The notes below the pieces were generated by a model that searched no databases, was not told where the DNA came from, and worked only from the letters and a program-made list of their open reading frames with translations. The translations under genes were made by a program, and so were the position numbers. A stretch of 64,000 bases of DNA from contig JAHHDT010000005.1 of NCBI GenBank assembly GCA_019739225.1, positions 1,302,001-1,366,000 on the forward strand, in the 5' to 3' direction. Positions 36,471 to 44,991 of the stretch are shown in pieces. The DNA comes from Aquamicrobium sp. GTDB taxonomy: Bacteria; Pseudomonadota; Alphaproteobacteria; Rhizobiales; Rhizobiaceae. Each line of letters opens with the position of its first letter. Positions within the stretch are counted from its first letter, which is position 1.

Positions 36471-37289
36471 ATGTCGGCAGGAAACGGCCTATTGGCGGGT
36501 AAACGCGGCCTCATCATGGGTGTCGCCAACAACAGGTCGATAGCCTGGGGCATAGCAAAGGCGTGCGCCGATCAGGGCGCGGAATTGGCGCTGACCTATC
36601 AGGGTGAAGCGTTCCGCAAGCGTGTCGAGCCGTTGGCCGCCGATCTCGGCGCCGTTGTGGCCGGCGATTGCGACGTCACCGACATGTCGAGCGTGGATGC
36701 TGTTTTCGACGGTCTGCGCGAGAAGTGGGGCAAGCTCGACTTCCTCGTTCACGCCATCGCCTTTTCCGACAAGGACGAGCTCGACGGCCGTTATGTCGAG
36801 ACCACGCGCGAGAATTTCCAGCGCACGATGGATATTTCCGTCTATTCGCTGACGGCCGTTGCCCAGCGCGCCGAGAAGTTGATGACCGAAGGCGGCTCGA
36901 TCCTCACGCTGACCTATTACGGCGCCGAAAAGGTCATGCCGCACTACAACGTCATGGGCGTCGCCAAGGCCGCGCTGGAGGCGAGCGTGCGTTATCTGGC
37001 AGTCGACCTCGGTGGCTCGGGCATCCGCGTCAACGCCATTTCCGCCGGCCCGATCAAGACGCTTGCGGCATCTGGCATCGGCGATTTCCGCTATATTCTG
37101 AAGTGGAACGAATACAACGCTCCGCTGAAGAAGACCGTCTCGATCGAGGAGGTCGGCGGTTCAGGCCTGTACCTTCTTTCCGATCTTTCCAAAGGCGTCA
37201 CGGGTGAGGTGCACCACGTCGATTCGGGCTACCACGTCGTCGGCATGAAGGCCGTCGACGCGCCCGATATTTCCGTCGTCAAGGAATGA
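36471..37289 (+). CDS. fabI: enoyl-[acyl-carrier-protein] reductase (NADH)
   Basis: FabI reduces enoyl-ACP in the last step of fatty acid elongation. It has 272 residues of the SDR fold with the FabI-type cofactor loop GVANNRSIAWGIA, LVHAIAFSDKDEL, and the active-site region LTYYGAEKVMPHYNVMGVAKAALE with the Tyr-x6-Lys spacing of FabI. GGAGAG precedes the ATG at 36471. Its stop overlaps the histidine phosphatase start by four bases. Confidence 0.95.
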   Translation: MSAGNGLLAGKRGLIMGVANNRSIAWGIAKACADQGAELALTYQGEAFRKRVEPLAADLGAVVAGDCDVTDMSSVDAVFDGLREKWGKLDFLVHAIAFSDKDELDGRYVETTRENFQRTMDISVYSLTAVAQRAEKLMTEGGSILTLTYYGAEKVMPHYNVMGVAKAALEASVRYLAVDLGGSGIRVNAISAGPIKTLAASGIGDFRYILKWNEYNAPLKKTVSIEEVGGSGLYLLSDLSKGVTGEVHHVDSGYHVVGMKAVDAPDISVVKE

Positions 37290-37876
37290 TGCCCCGCACC
37301 GTCTATTTCGTTCGCCACGGACAAACCGACTGGAACGCGGAAGGCAGGCTTCAGGGACAGGCCGACACCGACCTGAACGACACCGGCCGGGCTCAGGCGA
37401 CGCGCAATGGTGAGCTTTTGCGCGGGCTGGTTGGCGACCCGGCGGCTTTCGACTTCGTATCAAGCCCGTTGCGTCGTACGCGCGAGACGATGGAGCGCAT
37501 TCGCGTTGCCATAGGTATGGCGCCAGATGGCTACCGGCTCGACCCGCGGCTGGTGGAGGTGCATTTCGGCGACTGGCAGGAACACACCTTCGCCGAGCTT
37601 GAAGCCAGTGATTCCGGCTGCTTTGCGCGCCGCGAAGAAGACAAGTGGAACTTCGTGCCGCCGGGCGAGGGGGCGGAGAGCTATGCGATCCTGACGGAGC
37701 GCATCCGGCCTGTGCTGGAAGAGATGGAGCGTGACACGATCTGCGTCACGCATGGCGGCATCATCCGTTCGATCTTCCGGCTGACCGACACACTGTCGCC
37801 TGCCGAATGCGCTGCCCTTATCGTGCCGCAGGATCGCGTGCTGCGTTTGCGCAATGGCACGCTGGAATGGCTTTGA
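37286..37876 (+). CDS. histidine phosphatase family protein
   Basis: A 196-residue member of the phosphoglycerate mutase-like family: the phospho-acceptor motif RHGQTDWN near residue 10, SSPLRRTRET, a Glu-containing LVEVHFGDW, and the second histidine in CVTHGGIIRS. The substrate is unknown (cofactor-type sugar or acid phosphatases, or a PhoE/CobC-like role). It overlaps fabI by ATGA and is convergent with the DUF1344 gene. Confidence 0.85.
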   Translation: MMPRTVYFVRHGQTDWNAEGRLQGQADTDLNDTGRAQATRNGELLRGLVGDPAAFDFVSSPLRRTRETMERIRVAIGMAPDGYRLDPRLVEVHFGDWQEHTFAELEASDSGCFARREEDKWNFVPPGEGAESYAILTERIRPVLEEMERDTICVTHGGIIRSIFRLTDTLSPAECAALIVPQDRVLRLRNGTLEWL

Positions 37877-37879
37877 AGC

Positions 37880-38149
37880 CTATTCGTAGATAATCAGGTC
37901 GGTCACGGTCTTCACGCCACCGATCGTGTCGTAGGCCAGTACGACGTCGACGCCTTCCTGAAGCGATTCGACGTCGAATTCTCCCGACAGCTTGTAGGTG
38001 TTGCCATTGTCCAGCGTGATCGTCAGGCCTTCGCGGTCGACCGTGGCGATCGTGCCTTCATCGTCGTCGGCGGCGAATGCGGTCATCGGCGACAGCGCGA
38101 TGCCGGTTGCGATCAGAAAAGCGGAAACAGCCCTTGTCACCTTACGCAT
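37880..38149 (-). CDS. DUF1344 family periplasmic protein
   Basis: An 89-residue protein with a signal peptide (MRKVTRAVSAFLIATGIAL, cleaved near AFAAD) and a small domain TIATVDREGLTITLDNGNTYKL ... VVLAYDTIGGVKTVTDL (in part). The pattern is that of DUF1344, a small rhizobial periplasmic family with no assigned role. It is a monocistronic gene. Confidence 0.8.
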   Translation of the reverse strand: MRKVTRAVSAFLIATGIALSPMTAFAADDDEGTIATVDREGLTITLDNGNTYKLSGEFDVESLQEGVDVVLAYDTIGGVKTVTDLIIYE

Positions 38150-38299
38150 TGTCGTTCCTTGCAACTGGCCTCGCACCGGCGAGGCGACCTACGAGCTTGT
38201 GGCGCGACCAAAGCAGAAACAGGCTGACTGTGTCAAAACTTTAACCGCGCCCGGTGGCAACTGTTCCACCGTATATTCCGGCTCGCAGGTCGGGCCTGT

Positions 38300-38902
38300 T
38301 CAGGCCGCCACGCCGAGCAGTTCCTGCTCTTCGGCTGCAAGGACCGTCCGGACCGCATCGCGGGCCTCGACCAGCCGCGCAAGTGCTCGCAGCCTTTCCG
38401 GGACTTCCAGTTCGACCATCGCCGCCCAGCGCAGCATGACATAGCCAAAGGCGTCCGACGCCGAGAAGTGCTCACCTAGAATGTGGCGCCCCCGCATGAC
38501 GGAACCGATCCATGCGAAGCGCTGTGCCAGGACTTGGCGCAAATAGGTCTTTTCGTCTTCGCTCTCGGTGAAGAACAGTCGCACGAACGGCTTGTGCACC
38601 TCGGTGGACAGGAAGGCGAGCATCTGGAGGTGCCGGTAGCGCTCCATCGGCGTTGGCGAACTAGCATCCGCGCGTTGTGCATCGATCCAGTCGAGCAGGG
38701 CGACGTTTTCCGTCAGCAGCGTCCCGTCGTCGAGCGCGATTGCCGGCACATAACCGTTCGGGTTGATCGCCCTGTAGTTGCTGCCGTCATCAACCTTGCC
38801 GGAAAAGATGTCGACCTTGTGCGCGCGAAATGCCAGCCCTGCCTCGCGAAGCAGGATGTGGGCAGCCTGGCTGCAGGTTCCCGGGGTGTAGAAGAAATCC
38901 AT
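38300..38902 (-). CDS. glutathione S-transferase family protein
   Basis: A 200-residue protein with an N-terminal thioredoxin-like domain (MDFFYTPGTCSQAAHILLREAG; PNGYVPAIALDDG; LLTENVALLDWI, with the cis-Pro and the Glu-Asn that bind glutathione) and an all-helical C-terminal domain. The TPGTCS segment places it near the beta-class GSTs with a catalytic Cys. Of several ATGs, the one at 38902 has GGAGG at the best spacing. Confidence 0.88.
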   Translation of the reverse strand: MDFFYTPGTCSQAAHILLREAGLAFRAHKVDIFSGKVDDGSNYRAINPNGYVPAIALDDGTLLTENVALLDWIDAQRADASSPTPMERYRHLQMLAFLSTEVHKPFVRLFFTESEDEKTYLRQVLAQRFAWIGSVMRGRHILGEHFSASDAFGYVMLRWAAMVELEVPERLRALARLVEARDAVRTVLAAEEQELLGVAA

Positions 38903-39009
38903 CATTGCCTCCATCTGGTGAGCGGGCGCCGTGCCCGATGCGGTGATGGTGGCTTAGCCGCAGCTTTCGCGTCAGTGGCGAAACGGCAGCGAACAGGGCA
39001 AACGAGCCA

Positions 39010-40014
39010 TCATTGGGCGAGCCCGCGAAACCGGTTGCGCTGCCGGTATTGTGCGGGCGTCACGCCGACTCGACGTCTGAACAGCTTGCGGAAGAAGGTC
39101 GGATCGCTGTAGCCGACCTCGGCGCCGATTTCCTCGATGGCGCTGTCCTCCGTTTCAAGCATCTGCTTCGCTTCCTCGATGCGCAGCGCCTGCACATATT
39201 CGACCGGCGTGTAGCCGGTGGCTGCCTTGAACCTGCGCTTGAGCGTGCGCTCGGGCAGGCCGGAGCGTTCCACCATTGCGGTGACGGGATTTTGTGTGGC
39301 GTAATTATCCACCAGCCAGGCCTGCATCCTGCTCACGACGGCGTCGCTATGCTGGCGCGGCCGGGCCATTGAGGCGAAGGGAAGCTGGCCGTAGCCGCGG
39401 TCGCCCAGCAGAAACAGCCGCGCCACCCGTGCAGCTTCCTCTGCCCCGCAGAAGCGTCCGATCAGGTATAGCGCGAGGTCCTGCCACGACGAGGCGCCTC
39501 CTGTCGTGACGATCTGGCCGCCGTGCCCGCTGTCGCACAGGATGCGTTCCGGCCTGAACGTCACGCTCGGATAGCGGTCGCGGAAGAGATCGGCCATCGT
39601 CCAGTGCGACGCTGCCTCAGCTCCGTCCAGCAGCCCCGCTTCGGCGAGAAGCACGGCGCCGCTGCAGGTCGAGCAGACGAGAGCGCCGCTGTCGAGGTGG
39701 CCGCGCACCCAGGTGATCTCTTCGGCCCAGCGGCCTTCCGGCGAGTCGCTCTGGTCGAGATGGATGTCGCAGACGATAACCACGTCCGCGCGTTCGGCGC
39801 CGAGATCCTGCTGCGGCGTGACGCGCAGCCCCGTGCTGGAATTGAACGCTTGCGCGCGCCGGGCGGTCAGCCGGGCCTCCAGCGGACGCGCGCCATGGCC
39901 CCTGCCGGCATCGTTCAGCACCTCATGCAAGCCGAAGGCGGCCATCGTCCCGCTTTCCGGCAGGGAAAGGATGGACACGCGCAGAGGCTCTGTCGGGCGA
40001 GGCTGAAATGGCAT
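39010..40014 (-). CDS. GlxA-type AraC-family transcriptional regulator
   Basis: A 334-residue regulator: an N-terminal DJ-1/PfpI-like amidase domain (about 10-190; nucleophile-elbow region VCSTCSGAVLLAEAGLL) and a C-terminal AraC double helix-turn-helix (ERSGLPERTLKRRFKAATGYTP; IEEIGAEVGYSDPTFFRKLFRR, in part). It is divergent from the SRPBCC gene across 109 bases, so it may control it (inference). Confidence 0.87.
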   Translation of the reverse strand: MPFQPRPTEPLRVSILSLPESGTMAAFGLHEVLNDAGRGHGARPLEARLTARRAQAFNSSTGLRVTPQQDLGAERADVVIVCDIHLDQSDSPEGRWAEEITWVRGHLDSGALVCSTCSGAVLLAEAGLLDGAEAASHWTMADLFRDRYPSVTFRPERILCDSGHGGQIVTTGGASSWQDLALYLIGRFCGAEEAARVARLFLLGDRGYGQLPFASMARPRQHSDAVVSRMQAWLVDNYATQNPVTAMVERSGLPERTLKRRFKAATGYTPVEYVQALRIEEAKQMLETEDSAIEEIGAEVGYSDPTFFRKLFRRRVGVTPAQYRQRNRFRGLAQ

Positions 40015-40123
40015 GAGAGGAGAATGGCACGAATGCCCCGGTTTTGTCGATACGCGCTCTGGCGGCCTGGCACTGCTTTGCCGATGCTGGCCTCGTCAAA
40101 CACCCGGCAGGAAAGGAAAAATC

Positions 40124-40582
40124 ATGAAACTTGAAGAAGGCACCGTCGATCTGACGAAGGAGTACCATCAACCCGTCGCTGCGGTATTCGCGGCCTGGTC
40201 GCAGGAGGAAGCGCAACGGCAGTGGGGCCATCCCGGCCCGGGCTGGCATATGGATTTCGACCGCTTCAGCTTCGCTGCCGGTGGCACCGACATCTGCCGG
40301 TTCGGCCCGGAGGGCGGCGACGAATATCTGAACGAGAACCGCTATCTGGAGATCGAGCCCGAACATCGAATCGTCTACGCCACATCGCTGCGGTCCAACG
40401 GTGTTTTGACTTTCGCAGGTACGGTAACCGTCGCCTTTGACAGCCACGACGATGGCACACGCATGCGGCTGGTGGAACAGGGGCTCTATTTCGACGGTCA
40501 CGACAGCGTCGAGGGTCATCGCGAAGGCTGGCAGCATATGCTGACATCCATCGAGGCTTGGCTGGACGGCAAGGCGAAGTAG
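40124..40582 (+). CDS. SRPBCC / AHSA1-domain protein
   Basis: A 152-residue protein of the START-like SRPBCC fold: TVDLTKEYHQPVAAVFAAWS, HPGPGWHMDFDRFSF, and a C-terminal helix GHREGWQHMLTSIEAWL typical of AHSA1 proteins. The family binds hydrophobic ligands. AGGAAAGG precedes the ATG. It is likely expressed under the divergent GlxA-type regulator. Confidence 0.82.
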   Translation: MKLEEGTVDLTKEYHQPVAAVFAAWSQEEAQRQWGHPGPGWHMDFDRFSFAAGGTDICRFGPEGGDEYLNENRYLEIEPEHRIVYATSLRSNGVLTFAGTVTVAFDSHDDGTRMRLVEQGLYFDGHDSVEGHREGWQHMLTSIEAWLDGKAK

Positions 40583-40668
40583 GTATGGACACAGGCGCCA
40601 TGGGCGTCGTTTGACGCCCATGGCAAACGACAATAGAAGCGACGCGAAACCTCTCCGCGGGCTGTCGC

Positions 40669-41775
40669 ATGTCGCACAATACATTCGGTCATCTGTTTCG
40701 CGTCACGACCTGGGGCGAAAGCCACGGGCCGGCGCTCGGCTGCGTCGTTGATGGCTGCCCGCCCGGTATCCGTTTCACGCTGGCCGAGATCCAGGCGGAA
40801 CTCGACCGGCGACGCCCTGGCCAGTCGCGCTTCGTCACCCAGCGCCGCGAGCCGGATCAGGTCAAGGTGCTCTCCGGCGTGGTCCCCGACGACGCGGATG
40901 CCGAGATACTGATTACCACCGGCACGCCTGTCTCGATGATGATCGACAACGTCGACCAGCGGTCCAAGGATTATGGCGAGATCGCCCGCCAGTACCGGCC
41001 GGGCCATGCCGACTACACCTATGACGTCAAATACGGCATCCGCGACTATCGCGGCGGCGGCCGATCCTCAGCGCGGGAGACGGCGGCACGGGTGGCAGCC
41101 GGCGCGCTGGCGCGCAAGGTCGTGCCGGGCATGGTCGTGCGCGGTGCTCTGGTGGCGATGGGCTCGAAAGAGATCGACCGCGCGAACTGGAACTGGGATT
41201 TCATCGAGAGCGCCGACAATCCGTTCTTCACGCCCGATCCGGCATCCGTGGCCGTCTTCACCGACTATCTGGATGAGGTGCGTAAAGCCGGCTCTTCCGT
41301 CGGCGCATTGATCGAGATCGTCGCCGAGGGTGTGCCCGTCGGTCTCGGCGCGCCGGTCTATGCCAAGCTCGATCAGGACATCGCCTCCGGATTGATGTCG
41401 ATCAATGCGGTCAAGGGTGTGGAGATCGGCGACGGTTTCGCTACCGCGCGCATGACGGGTGAGCAAAACGCAGACGAGATGCGCATCGGCAACGATGGGA
41501 AGCCGCTGTTCCTGGACAACCATGCTGGTGGTATCCTTGGCGGCATCTCCACGGGCCAGCCTGTCGTCGCCCGCTTCGCAGTCAAACCAACATCGTCGAT
41601 CCTGACGCCCCGCCGCTCCGTCGACGTCGACGGAAAGGATGTCGATGTTCGGACCAAGGGCCGTCACGACCCCTGCGTCGGCATCCGCGCCGTGCCGATC
41701 GGCGAGGCCATGGTTGCCTGCGCAATCGCGGACCATTATCTGCGACATCGCGGCCAGACCGGCCGCATTGCCTGA
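40669..41775 (+). CDS. aroC: chorismate synthase
   Basis: AroC makes chorismate from EPSP, using reduced FMN. It has 368 residues with the family blocks [62 protein letters not shown] (in part), and [20 protein letters not shown]. It is followed by ribB after 25 bases. Confidence 0.97.
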   Translation: MSHNTFGHLFRVTTWGESHGPALGCVVDGCPPGIRFTLAEIQAELDRRRPGQSRFVTQRREPDQVKVLSGVVPDDADAEILITTGTPVSMMIDNVDQRSKDYGEIARQYRPGHADYTYDVKYGIRDYRGGGRSSARETAARVAAGALARKVVPGMVVRGALVAMGSKEIDRANWNWDFIESADNPFFTPDPASVAVFTDYLDEVRKAGSSVGALIEIVAEGVPVGLGAPVYAKLDQDIASGLMSINAVKGVEIGDGFATARMTGEQNADEMRIGNDGKPLFLDNHAGGILGGISTGQPVVARFAVKPTSSILTPRRSVDVDGKDVDVRTKGRHDPCVGIRAVPIGEAMVACAIADHYLRHRGQTGRIA

Positions 41776-41800
41776 CCGGACATAGCGAGGGGCAGCCTGC

Positions 41801-42901
41801 ATGGCATACGACCAGAAGAAGATCGTTGAGGCGCTGCGCGCCTTCGAGCGCGGCGAGATCGTCGTCGTCATGGACGATGATGGACGCGAGAACGAAGGCG
41901 ATCTGATCGTGGCCGCCGTGCACTGCACGCCGGAGAAGATGGCCTTCATCGTGCGCCACACCTCGGGCATCGTCTGCACGCCGATGCCGCGCGAGGAGGC
42001 CAAGCGGCTCAATCTTCAGCCGATGGTGGCCGACAACGACGCGCCGCACTCGACGGCCTTCACGATCAGCGTCGACTTCAAGCACGGCACCACGACCGGC
42101 ATTTCTGCCGAGGACCGCACGCTGACTGTGCGCAATCTTGCCAACGGCAATGTCGGTGCTGCCGATTTCGTGCGCCCGGGCCACATCTTTCCGCTGGTCG
42201 CGCGCGAGGGCGGCGTACTCATGCGCTCGGGCCATACCGAGGCCGCGGTGGACCTGTGCAAGCTGGCCGGTCTGCCGCCGGTCGGCGTCATCTGCGAACT
42301 GGTAAACGACGACGGCACGGTCATGCGCGGCCCGCAGGTTTCGGCCTTTGCCGAAAAGCACGGCCTCCGGCAGGTCTCGGTCGCCGATCTCATCGCCTAC
42401 AGGCAACGGCAGGAAACGCTGATCGAGCGCGTCGCCTGTTTCGACGTCGACACGGTCGCCGGCCCTGCCAAGGCCTACACATATCGGCTGCCATGGGATG
42501 CCATGCAACACTTCGCGCTGGTCTTCGGCGACATCCGCGACGGCACCGACGTGCCGGTGCGTCTGCATCCCGAAGACGTGGTGACCGACGTGTTCGGTCC
42601 CGACAGCCGCCTGGACGAACTCATGCGCCGCATGGGCGAAAGCAGGCGCGGCGTCATTGTCTATCTGCGCGAGGGCTCCGTCGGCGTCGGCCAGAAGACG
42701 CGCAATCGCCCAGCTCACGAAGGCAGCGAAGCGCATGAGGAGGCGCTGCGGCGCGAGAGCGAGTGGCGCGAGATCGGCCTCGGCGCGCAGATACTGCGCG
42801 ACCTCGGCATCGCCTCCATCCAGCTCATTACCTCGCGCGAAAAGCACTATGTCGGGCTGGAAGGCTTCGGCATCGAGATCAGCTCGACCGAAATCCTGTA
42901 G
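41801..42901 (+). CDS. ribB: 3,4-dihydroxy-2-butanone 4-phosphate synthase with degenerate GTP cyclohydrolase II domain
   Basis: A 366-residue RibBA-like protein. The N-terminal RibB domain (1-205) is intact: DDDGRENEGDLI (acidic active site), HTSGIVCTPM, RPGHIFPLVAREGGVLMRSGHTEA. The C-terminal GCHII-like domain (about 210-366) has lost the zinc ligands: where active enzymes have a Cys-x10-Cys-x-Cys set, this reads RLHPEDVVTDVFGPDSRLDE with no cysteine. It should make the four-carbon riboflavin precursor only; the C-terminal part may be structural or regulatory (inference). Confidence 0.93.
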   Translation: MAYDQKKIVEALRAFERGEIVVVMDDDGRENEGDLIVAAVHCTPEKMAFIVRHTSGIVCTPMPREEAKRLNLQPMVADNDAPHSTAFTISVDFKHGTTTGISAEDRTLTVRNLANGNVGAADFVRPGHIFPLVAREGGVLMRSGHTEAAVDLCKLAGLPPVGVICELVNDDGTVMRGPQVSAFAEKHGLRQVSVADLIAYRQRQETLIERVACFDVDTVAGPAKAYTYRLPWDAMQHFALVFGDIRDGTDVPVRLHPEDVVTDVFGPDSRLDELMRRMGESRRGVIVYLREGSVGVGQKTRNRPAHEGSEAHEEALRRESEWREIGLGAQILRDLGIASIQLITSREKHYVGLEGFGIEISSTEIL

Positions 42902-42933
42902 CCGCTTTCGCCTGCAAGTGCCTGAACGGAAAA

Positions 42934-42955
42934 GAGCCCCGCGACTGCGGGGCTC
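42934..42955. terminator. bidirectional hairpin between ribB and the MFS gene
   Basis: A perfect 9-bp stem GAGCCCCGC / GCGGGGCTC with a GACT loop lies 32 bases after ribB and 15 bases after the end of the convergent MFS gene. AAAA on the left and a short pyrimidine run on the right suit termination from both sides. Confidence 0.75.
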
Positions 42956-42970
42956 CTCGTTTCCGGTGGG

Positions 42971-44188
42971 CTACTCTGCCGGCTGAGCCAGCGAGGCAGC
43001 TGATGCCCGCCTTTCGCCGGCAAGGCTGCGCTGGCCGATGAGGACGGTCGTGAATGCCGCCGCGCCGGCGATGACCGATACCCAGAAGCCGTTCCGGGCT
43101 CCGAAATTGTCGACCACCCATCCCGTCGCGAATGCGCCGAACGCCATGCCGATGCCGATGCCGGTCATGACCCAGGTGACGCCCTCGGTGAGCATGTTGG
43201 CCGGCACGCGCCGCTCGATCAGGCCGAAGGCCGTGATGAAGGTCGGCGAGATCGCCACGCCGCTGAGGAAGACCGCAAGTGCCAGCAGGGTGACGGTGTC
43301 TGCGAAGAGAAGCGGAACCGTGGTGGCGCCGACGATCGACAGCGCGATCAGAAGCTGGCGGTGCAGCGGCGTCTTCAGGCTGAGCGCGCCCATGATGAGC
43401 CCGACGACGAACGAGCCCAGCGCATAGACGCCGATGACGAGCGTGGCGGCGTTCGGCTGGCCGAGTTCTTCCGTGATGGCCACCGAGCTGACTTCGGCGG
43501 TGGCGAAGATGGCGCCGACGAAGATGAGCGCCAGTGTCACGATCTGCACCGGGCGCTGCCGGATCGCCGAATGTGTCGACACGTCTTCGGCGGGCTGAAG
43601 TGCCGGCTCGGTGGAACGCTGCAACAGGAAGACGGCGGTGCCGACGATCAGCAGGACGGTGCTGGTCAGCATGCCTGCTTCGGGAAACAGCGCGACGCTG
43701 AGACCGACGGAGACCGAAGCGCCGGCGATGTAGACCAGCTCGTCGGCTGCCGATTCGAAGGCGAAGGCGGTGTTGAGCTCCGGCCTGTCACGGAAGAGCT
43801 CCGTCCAGCGCGCCCGCACCATGGCCGGCATGCTCGGCATGAAGCCTGCGAGAAAGGCCGAAACGAACAGCGTCCAGTTCGCCCAGCCCTGGTTGGTCGC
43901 GGCAAGCAGAGCCAGGAACGCTAGCGCGGAGACGATCGTGGCCGGCGTGGCAACGGCCGTCTGCCCGAACCGGTCGATGAAACGCGATATCTGCGGCGCG
44001 ATGAACGCGTTGGTGAGCGCGAAGGTGGCCGAGACGGCTCCGGCCAGCCAATATTCGCCATGGGTTTGGGACAGCATCGCCACGATGCCGATCGGCGCCA
44101 TCGCGATCGGCAGGCGGGCGAAGAAGGCCGCGGAGGAAAAGCCCTTGGCTCCCCGCGCACTGAAAATTACGCCATATGGATTTGCCAT
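42971..44188 (-). CDS. MFS transporter
   Basis: A 405-residue membrane protein with about 12 hydrophobic helices. The cytoplasmic loop 2-3 shows ISRFIDRFGQ, a variant of the MFS G-x-x-x-D-R motif. Substrate is unknown; the divergent TetR gene and shared operators suggest inducible efflux. AGGAG lies seven bases before the ATG. Confidence 0.87.
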   Translation of the reverse strand: MANPYGVIFSARGAKGFSSAAFFARLPIAMAPIGIVAMLSQTHGEYWLAGAVSATFALTNAFIAPQISRFIDRFGQTAVATPATIVSALAFLALLAATNQGWANWTLFVSAFLAGFMPSMPAMVRARWTELFRDRPELNTAFAFESAADELVYIAGASVSVGLSVALFPEAGMLTSTVLLIVGTAVFLLQRSTEPALQPAEDVSTHSAIRQRPVQIVTLALIFVGAIFATAEVSSVAITEELGQPNAATLVIGVYALGSFVVGLIMGALSLKTPLHRQLLIALSIVGATTVPLLFADTVTLLALAVFLSGVAISPTFITAFGLIERRVPANMLTEGVTWVMTGIGIGMAFGAFATGWVVDNFGARNGFWVSVIAGAAAFTTVLIGQRSLAGERRASAASLAQPAE

Positions 44189-44224
44189 CGGGAAACTCCT
44201 CGATTTTCGGCATGAGTTGACTTA

Positions 44225-44293
44225 CATACGCATCGTATGAATGTGCACGTAAGTTCATACGTCTCGTATGTCAATTGGCATACGAGACGTATG
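44225..44293. promoter_or_regulatory. three TetR-type operators in the MFS-tetR gap
   Basis: Three 15-base palindromic half-conserved boxes are seen: CATACGCATCGTATG (44225-44239), CATACGTCTCGTATG (44256-44270) and CATACGAGACGTATG (44279-44293). The last two are exact reverse complements around CAATTG, so together they form a near-perfect 38-bp palindrome. They lie between the two divergent start codons. Confidence 0.85.
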
Positions 44294-44327
44294 TCGATTG
44301 GTACAGAAGCTGACAGGAAACCTGACC

Positions 44328-44933
44328 ATGGCGCACAGACCGCGCAGTGAGATGATCGCAGAAACCAGAGGCAAGCTGATCGTGGCTGCGCGGAAGGCCT
44401 TCGGAACAGTCGGTTATGCGGAAGCGTCGATGGACGATTTCACGGCCGAGGCAGGGCTGACGCGGGGCGCGCTCTACCATCATTTCGGTGGCAAGAAAGG
44501 GCTGCTCGAAGCCGTCATTGCCCAGCTCGACAGCGAGATGTCGGCGCGGCTGAACGAGATTTCCAGCAGGGCGGATAATCCCTGGCAGGGCTTCGTGGAC
44601 GAATGCACCGCCTATATCGAGATGGCGCTCGAGCCCGAAATCCAGCGCATCGTCCATCGCGACGGGCCGGCGGTGCTGGGCGACCCGTTCCAATGGGCCA
44701 ACCAGGATGGTTGCATCGCTTCGCTGATAAGGAACTTGACCGCGCTGAAGGCGGCGGGCTTCTTGCGGCCGGACGTCGAAGCGGACGCAGCCGCGCGCAT
44801 GATCAATGGTGCGTCGGTGCAGGCAGCTATCTGGATCGCCAATTCCGACGATCCAGAGGCCACTTCTGCAAGGGCAGTCGTAGCCTTCAGGGCAATGCTG
44901 GAGGGGTTGCGACTAGTCCATCGCTCTCAGTGA
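44328..44933 (+). CDS. TetR/AcrR family transcriptional regulator
   Basis: A 201-residue repressor with an N-terminal helix-turn-helix (AARKAFGTVGYAEASMDDFTAEAGLTRGALYHHFGGK, in part; residues about 17-55) and a helical ligand-binding domain. It is divergent from the MFS gene and its own promoter region carries three matching palindromes, so it most likely represses both. AGGAAA precedes the ATG at 44328; the ATG at 44268 lies inside an operator and gives an unconserved extension. Confidence 0.9.
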   Translation: MAHRPRSEMIAETRGKLIVAARKAFGTVGYAEASMDDFTAEAGLTRGALYHHFGGKKGLLEAVIAQLDSEMSARLNEISSRADNPWQGFVDECTAYIEMALEPEIQRIVHRDGPAVLGDPFQWANQDGCIASLIRNLTALKAAGFLRPDVEADAAARMINGASVQAAIWIANSDDPEATSARAVVAFRAMLEGLRLVHRSQ

Positions 44934-44991
44934 CGTTGCGGAAGTGCCGCCGCTATACTTCGCCCCTGTGATTCGTTTCAGGGGCTTTGGG

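Noticed and set aside
41582-42847. A 421-codon minus-strand frame opposite aroC/ribB
   Set aside because: It is a shadow of two housekeeping genes and starts inside one of them.
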